Notes under the pieces: model-generated | Databases searched by the model: none | What the model saw: the letters and a program-made list of their open reading frames with translations, nothing else | Told to the model about the DNA's origin: nothing | Translations under genes and position numbers: made by a program | Assembly (NCBI GenBank): GCA_018265615.1 | Contig: JABLYX010000023.1 | Span: 1-64,000 of the forward strand | Origin: Lentisphaeria bacterium | GTDB taxonomy: Bacteria; Verrucomicrobiota; Lentisphaeria; Victivallales; Victivallaceae | Length of the DNA: 64,000 bases | Direction: 5' to 3' | Shown here: positions 27,601 to 36,525 of the stretch, piece after piece | How positions within the stretch are numbered: the first letter of the stretch is position 1 | Layout: each line of letters begins with the position of its first letter

Positions 27601-29955
27601 GTCCGCTGGTCGCCGCCGACCGGGGCCGGCACTGTCTACGGATACAATGTGCAGGTCGGCAGAGCGAGTTATTTCACCGCCAACCGGCATTATGTGCTGA
27701 CGCTTGAAGACGGCGACTATACCTGTTCGGTTCAGGCGGTCGACCAGGACGGCCGCCTCTCCAACTGGACGCGGGAGAAGCCGTTCACCGTCGGGGACTC
27801 CGAGCCGCCGCAGTTGAGCGGCAGGCCATCCGTTTCCGTCAGGGGCGGAACGGTCACGGTCAGCTGGTCGCCCGCCGCCGATAACGTCGGTGTGGAGGGC
27901 TATATCCTGAAGATCGGGGAGAAAGAGTATACTGTGAAAGAGACGTCATATACGCTTTCACTTGATCCCGGGACCTACCATTGCACTGTTCTGGCATACG
28001 ATGCGGAGGGCAATCGCAGCGATTGGGCGGAAAAGCAGAGCTTCACAGTCTCCGACACGCAGGTGCCGGAGTTCTCCTCGGATCCGAAAGCCGACGTCAG
28101 CGGCCGCGATTTCACGATCCACTGGAGGCCCGCCACGGACAACGTCGCCGTCGCCGGATATGTCGTGAAGCTGGACGGCAAAGAGTATGAGGTGAAGAAC
28201 GGCAGCTCCATCGTGTTCCGGAACCAGCAGCCCGGCACTTATACCTATCAGGTCAAGGCATATGACGCCGCCGGAAATTACGTCTGGAGCGAAAGCCGCA
28301 GTTTCAGGTTGGAGGAGAAGGACATCGGCGTTTACTTCGAGCTCCTTCCCGGAACGGTGAACGGCACGCAGAGTGTCGTTCTCGGCGACCTCAATCTGAA
28401 GCCGGGATTGTACCGGCTCGGCGGGGATTTCAGCGGCTTCAGCGGCAAAATCTCCATCGTGAACCTTGTGAACGGCAAGGCGGCGGGGAGCGCCGCCGTG
28501 AAGAACGGCGTATTGAATTTCCGGAAACCGCTGCTGCTCGACGGGGCATACCGGATTCAGGTCGCGGGGGCGAAAGGGGCCGCCGGGGATCTCTCCGTCG
28601 AACTGTCCGGCACGGTGTTCTACCGCGCCGACAACAGCGACGATTCCATCACGCAGTTGAAGGACGGGCACAGGATCACGGTAGATGCCTCCCCCGTGAC
28701 TCTGATCGCGGATGAATGGGTCGGCTACGGCGACGAATTCGACTACCGGGCGGTCACGTTCAGCCACGCGGGGAAATACACGTTCGATATCGCGTCGACG
28801 GATGCGGTTAAGATGACGGTCTGGGCGCTTCAGCCGAACGGAAAGCTGAAAGCCGTCAAAAAAGCGTCGGTGAAAGCCGGGGTCCCGGCGGGCATCGCGG
28901 GATGCCTGATGGAGGCGGGGACGTATTATCTCTCCGTGCAATCCTCCTCCGCGAAGAAGGGCGGCAGTGCGGATTACAGCGTGAAGCTGGGCAATTCGAG
29001 TGTGTTCTTTACACGCGGCGACAACAGCGACGATTCCATCACGCAGTTGAAGGACGGGCACAGGATCACGGTAGATGCCTCCCCCGTGACTCTGATCGCG
29101 GATGAATGGGTCGGCTACGGCGACGAATTCGACTACCGGGCGGTCACGTTCAGCCACGCGGGGAAATACACGTTCGATATCGCGTCGACGGATGCGGTTA
29201 AGATGACGGTCTGGGCGCTTCAGCCGAACGGAAAGCTGAAAGCCGTCAAAAAAGCGTCGGTGAAAGCCGGGGTCCCGGCGGGCATCGCAGGGTGTCTGCT
29301 GGATGCGGGGACGTATTATCTCTCCGTACAGTCCTCCTCCGCGAAAAAGGGGGGCAGCGCGGATTACAGCGTGAAGCTGAACAGCTCGAGTGTTTTCTTC
29401 ACGCGCGGCAATAACAGCGATGATGACCCGGCTTCGCTCGGCGGCGCTTACCGCGAAGAGCTGGACGGGACGAGCCGGCGTCTGATTTCGAATGACTGGG
29501 TCGGTTACGGCGACGCGGCCGATTATCGCGCGCTCACCGTTGCCCGGTCGGGTTTATACTCCTTTGCGCTCTCCGGCGCGACGGATGCGGTGAAGCTCAC
29601 GCTGTTTGCGGACGACGGCAGCGGAAAATTGAAGAAGCTCAAGTCCGTGTCGGTCAAATCCGGCGGCGGTTCGATCGCCGCGTTGGAGCTGGAGGCTCTG
29701 CAGCACTGTTTTGTCGCAATCGAATCGACCGCGGCGAAGAAGGGGGGCGGCACCGCCTACTCCCTCGATGTGTCGTTTGAGTTGCCGCCGGTCGCGGATG
29801 CCGCGGCACTTGATGCGTGGCAGGGCGGCACCGCGGCGGCGTTCGACCTCGGGTATGGGCAAATGCAGCTCGGCGGATTTGACCAGGCCGTGACGACGGC
29901 GGAGCGCTTCTCCCTCTTTGAGGAGGGGCGGAAGAGTTTTGCGCAGCTGGCATAG
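24646..29955 (+). CDS. Large putative surface protein: C39-like cysteine peptidase, Fn3 domains, PPC-type repeats
   Basis: A 1769-residue protein. The start at 24646 follows AGGGGGA; an ATG at 24598 is less likely because it lies just after the -10 box. Residues about 130-410 form a C39-like papain-fold domain with likely triad C155 (YGCTPTAFG), H363 (KGHSMTGYG) and D380. A beta-rich region follows to about 945, then a Pro/Glu/Asp linker. Three fibronectin type III domains lie at about 960-1225. Three roughly 130-residue PPC-like repeats occupy about 1328-1717. No N-terminal signal peptide is visible, so export may use a non-Sec route or a C-terminal signal. It may be an adhesin or processing protease; the substrate is unknown. 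Confidence 0.85.
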   Translation: MLKFGLFAAEDDISASENTSMTRYETSSRNGWSGISAAETVSGLLPGGDTLHVAASGFHSRQLELPEQGERIASPERQTAIRTINQAGVQPRAAARTVLPEAVVRSAAVAAVSGEPLFSFSADSGNLPPVSSADAASGDTLVPYLVPEAEYMYGCTPTAFGMILGYYDLYGYGGEDYSALIEGSIDVNSRGSDGNIYNMNEFNVLGSFIASHEYVERFYSKNGWDETTPEQELQYSFVNGGSGAVSQIDISVWNCLADYLGTSQYWRGNENLSTSYHYMTLGRILDYNSTVTIQGGGYTRTIDWRYTNMLYGLNLYIESCGYSLNPRETGTFRVDTYGGSFTFEDYMREIDAGRPVLISIKGHSMTGYGYNKATREIVFDDTYRSGQRMTWGGSYYYSGEQRVLQSITVLSLEGGGKVPASGLVIDKAYTATVETAEDVLVRASGSISAGYPAALQLNASGLTVTLEGGTLSCDSVRNAAILFGGDAYWTSEEYGPHYDGIVNFAGKQVTLSSTVSNCITAAGILGKNLTVDFTGAASGSQGIHITATCKTGPGNYFYAISADEELTVSGDFGGVTEITSDQSSFSALRQAECAVLQAGGSLTVKGNFVGTHTVRNVLGAAGRDSISAVSAGLRTGGSLMVTGSIGGSWSIRTESRAGAAAAGDTISAAGIYGYMVDIAAMDARMEIYAGGENAKDCVAYGIFSGFALNMGDFSGFLSAAAMADKGVAYGAKGTDVSGTFGGTVIANGRHDSYAIHAFSELNVTVTGILFSGYWAGGEDLASKLQNFSGNRQALLAAAEGRYAISSYGEDNKIALGEDSLVVGGIKFLGGSITLAGNASLYGDIESHEKADLFFSLNKTGAGHTFISAGKVSGGFKTIEIDVTGAGEGSYTLIGAPDLELPSITVKGGFGNRKAEIGEAFESGGWKYLVTADKNGLGLTVAKSGGVIPDPDPEPGPGPTPEPEPGDSTLVMNGTPEVSIQDNIVTVRWSPPTGAGTVYGYNVQVGRASYFTANRHYVLTLEDGDYTCSVQAVDQDGRLSNWTREKPFTVGDSEPPQLSGRPSVSVRGGTVTVSWSPAADNVGVEGYILKIGEKEYTVKETSYTLSLDPGTYHCTVLAYDAEGNRSDWAEKQSFTVSDTQVPEFSSDPKADVSGRDFTIHWRPATDNVAVAGYVVKLDGKEYEVKNGSSIVFRNQQPGTYTYQVKAYDAAGNYVWSESRSFRLEEKDIGVYFELLPGTVNGTQSVVLGDLNLKPGLYRLGGDFSGFSGKISIVNLVNGKAAGSAAVKNGVLNFRKPLLLDGAYRIQVAGAKGAAGDLSVELSGTVFYRADNSDDSITQLKDGHRITVDASPVTLIADEWVGYGDEFDYRAVTFSHAGKYTFDIASTDAVKMTVWALQPNGKLKAVKKASVKAGVPAGIAGCLMEAGTYYLSVQSSSAKKGGSADYSVKLGNSSVFFTRGDNSDDSITQLKDGHRITVDASPVTLIADEWVGYGDEFDYRAVTFSHAGKYTFDIASTDAVKMTVWALQPNGKLKAVKKASVKAGVPAGIAGCLLDAGTYYLSVQSSSAKKGGSADYSVKLNSSSVFFTRGNNSDDDPASLGGAYREELDGTSRRLISNDWVGYGDAADYRALTVARSGLYSFALSGATDAVKLTLFADDGSGKLKKLKSVSVKSGGGSIAALELEALQHCFVAIESTAAKKGGGTAYSLDVSFELPPVADAAALDAWQGGTAAAFDLGYGQMQLGGFDQAVTTAERFSLFEEGRKSFAQLA
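28629..28898 (+). repeat. First copy of a 270-bp perfect tandem duplication
   Basis: This stretch is identical to 29019-29288, offset by 390 bases (130 codons). It encodes most of one PPC-like repeat. Identity includes synonymous sites, so duplication or gene conversion is recent. Confidence 0.95.
29019..29288 (+). repeat. Second copy of the 270-bp perfect tandem duplication
   Basis: It matches 28629-28898 base for base. A third, diverged repeat with the same protein pattern (WVGYGD, DAVKLT, KKGG) follows to about 29796. Confidence 0.95.
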
Positions 29956-29997
29956 ACCGTTCTTCGAAACGGAAAGCCGCAAAGGCACATAAAATTG

Positions 29998-30032
29998 CGC
30001 CCGGCCTGATGCTCTCATCAGGCCGGGCGTTT
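29998..30032. terminator. Strong bidirectional-type terminator hairpin
   Basis: CGCCCGGCCTGATG (29998-30011) pairs perfectly over 14 bp with 30016-30029 around the loop CTCT, followed by TTT on +. It separates the surface-protein gene from the converging ABC-F gene. Confidence 0.85.
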
Positions 30033-30061
30033 CCGTCCCTGCGGCGGAGAACGGCGCTGCT

Positions 30062-32035
30062 TCAGTTCAGTTCCTGGTGGATCCGTTCGTTTTCCTGCCG
30101 GATCTCTTCGAGCTCCGAAGCGGCCTTCTCCCAGTCCGCCATAGTTGCCTCCATCGATTTCTGGACATGCGACAGTTCCCTGTTGACCGTCGCGAAGTCG
30201 ACCTTGCCATCCGTGGAGAGCTCTTCGAGCAGTTCCGCCTGGCGCTTCTCGAGATCCTCGAGTTTTTTCTCCAGTGCCGACACCTTCTGCTCCGCCTCCT
30301 TCTTCTTCGCGGCGATCGCGTTGCGCGCCTGCGCCCTGGCCCTGCGGCGGTTGCGGGCAAGGTCCGGGGAGCCGGTCATCGCTTCCTGCTCCGGCACCGC
30401 CGTGACGCCCGAGGCGCGCAGTTCGGCCGATTTTTCGAGGTAGTAGTCGTAGTTGCCGAAGTATTTCCGGATTCCCGGCGGCTCCATCGCGATAATTCCG
30501 GTCGCGACGTTCCGCACGAACTCGATGTCGTGGCTGACTACGCAGACCGTGCCGGGGTAACTCTTCAGCGCCTCCTGCAGCAGCTCGCGTGCCGCGATAT
30601 CGAGGTGGGTGGTCGGTTCGTCCAGCACGAGGAAATTCGGGGGATTCACGAAGATCCGCGCGAAAAGCAGTCGGATCTTCTCCCCGCCGGAGAGCACCTT
30701 GCACTGTTTCGAGGCCGCATCGCCCGAAAAACCGAACGAGCCGAGGACGTTCATGAGCCCCGAAGCCGGTGCCCCCGCCGGGAGGTTGCCGCGCACCACG
30801 TCGTAGACGCTCTGGTCCGGCACCAGCAGGTCGGCGAACTCCTGCGCCTGGTAGCCGATGACGGAGTGGTGCCCGAGCACGATCCGGCCCGAAACCGGCT
30901 TCAGCATGCCGACCAGCAGCTTCAGCAGCGTGGTCTTGCCCATGCCGTTGTAGCCGATGAACGCGAGCTTGTCGCCCGCATCGATCGACAGATTCACGTC
31001 TTTCAGGATCAGCCGCTCCGGCGTGTAGCCGAACGACAGGTCCTCGATGCGGGCCGCCTCGGTTCCGCCCGGCGGCGGGGCGGGAAAGCGGATCGCGCCG
31101 TGATAGCTCAGGTCGTCCGGCAGATCGATATCCTCCATCTTGTCCAACGCCTTCTGCCAACTCTTCGCCTGTGCGGCTTTCGAGCTTTTGGCCCGGAAGC
31201 GGTCGATCACGCGCTCGAGGTGCTCTTTTTTGCGGTCGGAGTTGCGTTTGGCCGCTTCGAGGTTCCGGCGGCGCTCTTCGCGTTCGCGCCGGTAGTAGTC
31301 GTAATCGCCGGGATAGCGCGTGACCTGCCCCGCATTCACTTCGAGCGTAAGATTCGTAAGCTTGCGCAGCAGGAAACGGTCGTGCGAGATCAGCAGCAGC
31401 GTTCCCGGGAACGACTTCAGGAACTTGCAGAGCCACTCCACCGCCGGAATGTCGAGGTAGTTCGAAGGCTCGTCGAGCAGCAGGATGTCCGGCTGTGAAA
31501 TCAACACGCGCGCAAGCGCCGCGCGCATCCGCCAGCCGCCGGAAAATGATGAGAGCGGCTGCGAGAACTTCTCTTCGGCGAATCCGAGGTTGCTGAGCGC
31601 CTGCTCCGCCTCGACGTTGAGCCGGTATGCGCCGAGATGTTCGATCGTCGACTGCAGATGGCCGTGGCGGCTGAGCAGCTTCTGGAGCTCGTCGTCGTCG
31701 TCCGTCCCCTTGTGGAGCAGGTCCTCGAGGCGGTGAAGCTCCTTTTGCATATCGCGCAGCTCCGGAATCGCATCCGCCGTGAATTCGAGCAGCGGGCGCG
31801 CGGCCTCGCCGTCGGGCAGGTGCTGCTTCAGGATGCCGAGCCGCATATCCTTCGGAATGCTGACCGAACCGCGTTCCGGCGCGACATCGCCGGTGATGAT
31901 GCTGAAAATCGTACTCTTTCCGGCCCCGTTCGGGCCGACCACGCCGACCCGGTCGCCGGTATTGACCCGGAACGTGGCGGAGTCCAGAATCACTTCGCCC
32001 GCATAGGTCTTTGTCACATCTTTGAAATCAATCAC
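30062..32035 (-). CDS. ABC-F family ATPase (ribosome-associated type)
   Basis: A 657-residue protein with two ABC domains and no membrane spans. The first has Walker A GPNGAGKS, signature FSGGWRMR and Walker B ILLLDEPSNYLD. The second has GYNGMGKTT, LSGGEKIRL and FLVLDEPTTHLD. The linker between them (about residues 240-320) is the charged P-site tRNA interaction motif region. The C-terminus from about 560 is a coiled coil. ABC-F proteins act on ribosomes as translation or antibiotic-protection factors. It follows the kinase gene by 20 bases and is probably read from the channel-kinase operon promoter. Confidence 0.94.
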   Translation of the reverse strand: MIDFKDVTKTYAGEVILDSATFRVNTGDRVGVVGPNGAGKSTIFSIITGDVAPERGSVSIPKDMRLGILKQHLPDGEAARPLLEFTADAIPELRDMQKELHRLEDLLHKGTDDDDELQKLLSRHGHLQSTIEHLGAYRLNVEAEQALSNLGFAEEKFSQPLSSFSGGWRMRAALARVLISQPDILLLDEPSNYLDIPAVEWLCKFLKSFPGTLLLISHDRFLLRKLTNLTLEVNAGQVTRYPGDYDYYRREREERRRNLEAAKRNSDRKKEHLERVIDRFRAKSSKAAQAKSWQKALDKMEDIDLPDDLSYHGAIRFPAPPPGGTEAARIEDLSFGYTPERLILKDVNLSIDAGDKLAFIGYNGMGKTTLLKLLVGMLKPVSGRIVLGHHSVIGYQAQEFADLLVPDQSVYDVVRGNLPAGAPASGLMNVLGSFGFSGDAASKQCKVLSGGEKIRLLFARIFVNPPNFLVLDEPTTHLDIAARELLQEALKSYPGTVCVVSHDIEFVRNVATGIIAMEPPGIRKYFGNYDYYLEKSAELRASGVTAVPEQEAMTGSPDLARNRRRARAQARNAIAAKKKEAEQKVSALEKKLEDLEKRQAELLEELSTDGKVDFATVNRELSHVQKSMEATMADWEKAASELEEIRQENERIHQELN

Positions 32036-32055
32036 AATAACCCCATGAAAAACCG

Positions 32056-34707
32056 TTACTTCGCGCCCGGAGCCTTTGAGTTCTCCGCGGCTTGCGGCGG
32101 GAGCGCCGGAACTTCCAGCACATAGCGGAATCCGAGATCCCCGGCGCTGCCGTTGACATAATACACATTTGCGTTGTTCGCCTGCTCCGCGTCGGTCGCG
32201 TAGGAGCCGCCGATCACCATATACAGCCGCCCGCTTTCGTCAGGGGAGCGGATGAATTCCCGCACATTGCCGGTTAGGTCAAACACGCCGTAGACCGACA
32301 CGTCGGCCGGGAACTGCCCCGGAGGCGCTCCCGCCGGATAATTTTTCCGCCGCGGATTGTCGCGCAGCAGCGCCCGGCCGGGCTCGTAGGTGTTGCCCCA
32401 GACATAGGTCCGGCCGTCGACGCCGCGCGCCGCCTTTTCCCATTCCAGCCGCGTCGGCAGCCGGCAGACCAACCCGAGCTTCTTACCGAGCCATGCACAA
32501 TACGCTTCCGCCGCATCGCCCGAAATTCCGACGACGGGCAGGTCCGGCGTGAACGGCGGCGCGAGTTCGCCCTTTTCGTTCCAGATCGGGCGGCGCTCCT
32601 CTGAATTCGGGTCGAACGGATACCATCCGAGACACCGGCGTTTTTCATTCGCCGTTTTCAGCTCGTTCCAGAACTTGAGGTATTCGGCGAACGTGACTTC
32701 GTTTGCCCCGATCATAAATGACGGCAGCGGGCTTTTGCCGACTCCGAACCGTCCGGTGCTGCTGCCGTGGAAAAATTCCCCGCCGGAAATATAACGGACA
32801 TCCGGCGGAAAAGTGTCGGGCATCGTAAGCTCAACTGAAGCTTTGCCCGCCACCGGAACCGTGACTGGAGCCGTCACTTCGACTCCGGAGGGCAGCGAAA
32901 TATCGAGCAGATAGTTTCCTGCCGACAATTCGAACGAATGGAGCTTCTCTGCGATCGGCAGGTTTGCCGCGGGCGGCCCGGCACTGTCCCCGGCCGCTGC
33001 CGAACCGAACCAGATGATCTTGCCGGCGGAGTCCCGGATCGTCATCCGGCGGCCCGGATGCGGCTCGCCTTTGACCTCCAGCGTCCCGATCCGGTTGTCG
33101 ATTTTATTTACGAGCGCGGAGAGTTCCGCATCCTGGCTGACCGCACGCTCGAAGATTCCCCGCCATCTCGCCCGCGCCTGGCGCAGGAAGCTCTGCATCG
33201 CGTCGTAATTCTCGACCCGCAGGTAAAACGCGAGGCTCGACTTGAAAATGTCCCGGCACATGCGGTTCACCGCCGATTCGCGCAATCCGTATTCCGTCGC
33301 GCGGCTGACGAATTCCAATGCGGAGTTGTAGCCGTTCTCCTGCTCTGAGATGAGCCGGAACAGTTCGTTTTCCAGCTCCCGCTCCCGGCCGTTGCTGCGC
33401 GCGGCTTCGGAACGCTCCCGCAGCAGGTTGAAGGTACGCAGCGCCAGCGCATTGTAATTTTTCGCCTGGGTGTAATTGTACTCCGCGAGGTTGATAAGGG
33501 AACTGCTCTGAGAGAGGTTCGAAAAATGCGTGAAGCCGAAGTAGCCGACCCACGTCAGCAGCGCCGCCATCAGCGTCGAGGGGATCAGCGGGTGGCGGCG
33601 GATCAGCTTGGTCAGCCGGTAAAGCGGCGTCGGCGAGTAGACGCCGACCGGATAGCCGTCGAGGTAATTGCGGATGTCGTGCAGCAGGTCGGAGACCTTT
33701 GCGTACCGTTTGCGGTGGTCGCGGGCCATCGCCTTCATGCAGATCGCCTCAAGCTCGAGCGGGACCGCCGCCGCCCGCGGCGCCGCCTTGCGCGGCGGCA
33801 CGATGCGGCCCGCCACGGCGCGGCGCATGACCTCCTCCGACGGCAGCGTCGCGTCGAACGGAGCCGTCTTCCAGGTCAGCATGGTGTAGAGGATCGCACC
33901 GAGGCCGTAGACATCCGCCGCTTCGGCCGGCTCGGTCACTTCCCCCGTGAGCTGTTCCGGCGGCATGAAAGCGGGGGTGCCGCCGAGCACGACCTTGCTG
34001 TCGCTCGGCGGATCGGTGGGCTCGCTGTCGAGCTCGCATTCGAGATCGAGCTCCATCTTGCTCCCGGAGCCCGCCTGGTCGAGGTCGGCCCGGTAGCGTG
34101 CCATGCCCCAGTCCATGACCAGTACCTCGCCGTAGTCTCCGACCATCAGGTTGCCGGGCTTGAGGTCGCAGTGCAGAATCCCGTGGCTGTGCGCGAACGC
34201 GACGCCGTTGCATGCGCCGATGAAGATTTCGAGGAGGCGGTGCAGTGTGTAGGTGCGGCGATACCCCTCTTTGTCCTCGTTGAGTTTGCGGAGGATCACC
34301 CGCAGCGTCTCGCCCTCGACGCGCTTCATCGTGAAGTAGACGCCCACGTCGTCGAAGACGCCGAGGCGGTGGACCGGCGGGATATTCGGGTGGTCGATCT
34401 GCGCCGTCGCGCGTGCTTCGCGGATGAACCACTCGATGCGTTCGGCTTTGTTGCGGTACTGGGGACGCAGGATTTTAAGCGCGACTTCGCGGTTCAGCCC
34501 CGGTTCGTGGGCGGAAAACACCGCGCCGACGCCACCGATGCCGATGGCCGACAGCCCGTCGTAGTCCTGAATCCGGTCGCCGGTCGGGATCCCCAGGGCA
34601 CGGCGCAGCTCTTCCGGCGAAAGCATTGTTTCGCTGGCCATGCCGTAGATCAGGGTCTTCTGATCGTCGTCCCACTCCGGGGACGGATGTTCCTCATCCT
34701 CGTTCAC
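32056..34707 (-). CDS. Membrane Ser/Thr protein kinase with PEGA and FGE-like domains
   Basis: An 883-residue protein starting at GTG 34707; an in-frame ATG at residue 23 would also keep the kinase whole. The kinase domain (about 48-370) has a normal glycine loop G56-I-G58-G-V-G61, the ATP lysine K78 (VALK), catalytic HCDLKPGN, and DWG in place of DFG. A membrane span follows near residue 400 (STLMAALLTWVGYFGF). The outer part has a helical region, a PEGA-type beta domain (about 570-660) and a C-terminal FGE-sulfatase/C-lectin fold (GEFFHGSSTG onward, with GGSY and GFRYV). The usual catalytic Cys pair of true FGEs is not visible, so this domain is probably a ligand sensor. It is third in the 37061-30062 operon. 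Confidence 0.9.
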   Translation of the reverse strand: MNEDEEHPSPEWDDDQKTLIYGMASETMLSPEELRRALGIPTGDRIQDYDGLSAIGIGGVGAVFSAHEPGLNREVALKILRPQYRNKAERIEWFIREARATAQIDHPNIPPVHRLGVFDDVGVYFTMKRVEGETLRVILRKLNEDKEGYRRTYTLHRLLEIFIGACNGVAFAHSHGILHCDLKPGNLMVGDYGEVLVMDWGMARYRADLDQAGSGSKMELDLECELDSEPTDPPSDSKVVLGGTPAFMPPEQLTGEVTEPAEAADVYGLGAILYTMLTWKTAPFDATLPSEEVMRRAVAGRIVPPRKAAPRAAAVPLELEAICMKAMARDHRKRYAKVSDLLHDIRNYLDGYPVGVYSPTPLYRLTKLIRRHPLIPSTLMAALLTWVGYFGFTHFSNLSQSSSLINLAEYNYTQAKNYNALALRTFNLLRERSEAARSNGRERELENELFRLISEQENGYNSALEFVSRATEYGLRESAVNRMCRDIFKSSLAFYLRVENYDAMQSFLRQARARWRGIFERAVSQDAELSALVNKIDNRIGTLEVKGEPHPGRRMTIRDSAGKIIWFGSAAAGDSAGPPAANLPIAEKLHSFELSAGNYLLDISLPSGVEVTAPVTVPVAGKASVELTMPDTFPPDVRYISGGEFFHGSSTGRFGVGKSPLPSFMIGANEVTFAEYLKFWNELKTANEKRRCLGWYPFDPNSEERRPIWNEKGELAPPFTPDLPVVGISGDAAEAYCAWLGKKLGLVCRLPTRLEWEKAARGVDGRTYVWGNTYEPGRALLRDNPRRKNYPAGAPPGQFPADVSVYGVFDLTGNVREFIRSPDESGRLYMVIGGSYATDAEQANNANVYYVNGSAGDLGFRYVLEVPALPPQAAENSKAPGAK

Positions 34708-34731
34708 GTCTCTGCTTACCGCCCTTCACGG

Positions 34732-36525
34732 CTATTTGTCGTATCCGGCGCGGGTTTCGCGTACGCCTTTCGAGAAATCCTCAAAATACTCCGCATCCGG
34801 CGCTTTGTCCAGCCGGATCGCCTTTGCGCCGTCCCATTTGAAATCCGCCGGGAACACGAAGCATTTCGCCTCCTGTCTGCGGCCCATGTCGAAATTTTCA
34901 ATTCCGGTCACGATGCCGACGAAATCGCCCTGCTTCGTGATGATGAAATCCCCCGGCTCCGCCTTCAGCTCGCCGGCGGGGCCGCGCCCCGTGTTGCGGA
35001 TGTAGAGCTGCGGACCGCCGGAGCCGAGATCGAGCGAACAGCGGCCGTTCAGCGAGGCGGATTCCTTGCCGAACGATCCGGCCTTGAAGAGGAACAGATC
35101 CTCGAGTCCGCGCTGCTTCAGGGCATCGATCGTCAGTGCGGCGAGCGGTTCGCGGCCGCGGACTGAGAATTCGATCGCCGCGATCCGCGGTTCGCCGGGC
35201 AGAAGCAGCAGCGGCCCGCGCAGCGGGGTTCCCGCCTGGTCCTGCGGCGCCGTCGATACGTTGATCCGGTATTCGAGCCGGTTGATCCGGTCGAAATTCA
35301 GCGCGTACAGCTCATCCCCGAATAACTGCCTGTGGAAGCCCGGCATGACCGTCTTGCCGGCGATCTGGACCAGCGGCAGGAAGTATACACCGCCGCCTTT
35401 CTGGTCCAGCAGCAGCCGTTTTTCGTTCAGCGCAAGCGTGAGCCGCACAACGGCCGCGTCGTAGCGCTCGAGCACGTCGCTGCGCAGCTTCTCCTCGGCG
35501 GCCTGCAGCTCGCGCTGCGCGGCTTCGAGCTTCGCCTGGGCGGTATCGGCCTGTCCCTGCTTCTCCGCGAGGTTGCGCTCCGCCTGAGCCCTGGCTTCGG
35601 CGGCACGGGTGATTTCGTCTTTGCTCTGATTCAGCGCCGCTTTGGTGCGGGAGAGTTCGGTCACGGCGTTTTTCAGCATATTCTTCGCGTCGGCAAGCTG
35701 GCGCTGCGCCTCGCGCATTTCGGTTTCACGCTGCTCCGCGAGCTTCCGGTTCCGCTCGGCCTGGCCGCGCACCTGTGCGAGGTCGCGCTCCGCGGCGCTG
35801 AGCTGGCCCTTGGCGAATGAGAGGCTGCTCTCCAGCGTCTGCGCTTCCTTGCGGGTTGCCGCGAGTTTCGCCAGCTCCGCGTCGAGTGTCGTGCGGACAT
35901 TCGAGAGCTCATTCTGCCGGGCGGCGAGCTCTTCCCGGGTCTTCATGAGTTCGCCGCCGGTTTTTTCGAGCCGGGTCTCCCGCTCCTGCAGCGCCATCCG
36001 CACGTCGGCGAGCTGCTGCTGGCTGACGGCGAAATTTGTGTTGAGGACGGCGAGGTTGCCGGAAACCGATTGCAGGCTGTTGCGCATCCGGGCAAGTTCA
36101 GCTTCCGCCTCTTTCCGCTGCACGCCGGCGAGCGTCCGCTTGCGGATCTCCTCCTCGAGCGTTTTCTGGAGCTGCTCCGGAGTCAGCGCGCCCGCGTTCT
36201 CCGGATGGAGCTCGAGTTTGCGTTCGAGCAGCTCCGAACGGGTCAGCGTCTCCGCAAGCTGTTCCGCGAGCGCCCTGAGCTGCGCTTCGCGTTCCTTCGA
36301 AAAGCCTTCGCGGGCCTGCGCTTCCCGCAGCTGCTCGCGCGCCGCTTCGAGTTCCGCGCCACGGCGGCGCAGCTCGTCGAGGATCAGGGCGGTGGAGCCG
36401 CGGTCAAGAATCGCCGCTCCCCTGCCCATCGTGCCGGGCTGTCCCTGTGACGACATCCCGGCGAGCATCGCGAGCATCGCGGACACCAGAAAGTCGCACA
36501 TTACGATTAAGATCGAACGGTTCAC
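34732..36525 (-). CDS. TM-anchored coiled-coil protein with TM aspartate (ExbD/MotB-like topology)
   Basis: A 597-residue protein. The GTG start at 36525 overlaps the previous stop (GTGA) and has GGAGG nine bases upstream. The N-terminus RSILIVMCDFLVSAMLAML is a single span carrying an Asp at residue 11, the position type used for proton conduction in ExbD, TolR and MotB. Residues about 35-360 form a very long Glu/Arg/Ala coiled coil. The last about 220 residues form a globular beta-rich domain with GDFIITKQGDFVGIVTG, reminiscent of trypsin-like or PDZ folds but with no catalytic triad seen. It probably pairs with the upstream channel-like subunit. The family is not recognised. Confidence 0.8.
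   Translation of the reverse strand: MNRSILIVMCDFLVSAMLAMLAGMSSQGQPGTMGRGAAILDRGSTALILDELRRRGAELEAAREQLREAQAREGFSKEREAQLRALAEQLAETLTRSELLERKLELHPENAGALTPEQLQKTLEEEIRKRTLAGVQRKEAEAELARMRNSLQSVSGNLAVLNTNFAVSQQQLADVRMALQERETRLEKTGGELMKTREELAARQNELSNVRTTLDAELAKLAATRKEAQTLESSLSFAKGQLSAAERDLAQVRGQAERNRKLAEQRETEMREAQRQLADAKNMLKNAVTELSRTKAALNQSKDEITRAAEARAQAERNLAEKQGQADTAQAKLEAAQRELQAAEEKLRSDVLERYDAAVVRLTLALNEKRLLLDQKGGGVYFLPLVQIAGKTVMPGFHRQLFGDELYALNFDRINRLEYRINVSTAPQDQAGTPLRGPLLLLPGEPRIAAIEFSVRGREPLAALTIDALKQRGLEDLFLFKAGSFGKESASLNGRCSLDLGSGGPQLYIRNTGRGPAGELKAEPGDFIITKQGDFVGIVTGIENFDMGRRQEAKCFVFPADFKWDGAKAIRLDKAPDAEYFEDFSKGVRETRAGYDK

Noticed and set aside
28629..29796. CRISPR-like repeat array
   Set aside because: The repeats are 390 bases apart, coding and in frame, without spacers. 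No cas gene is present.
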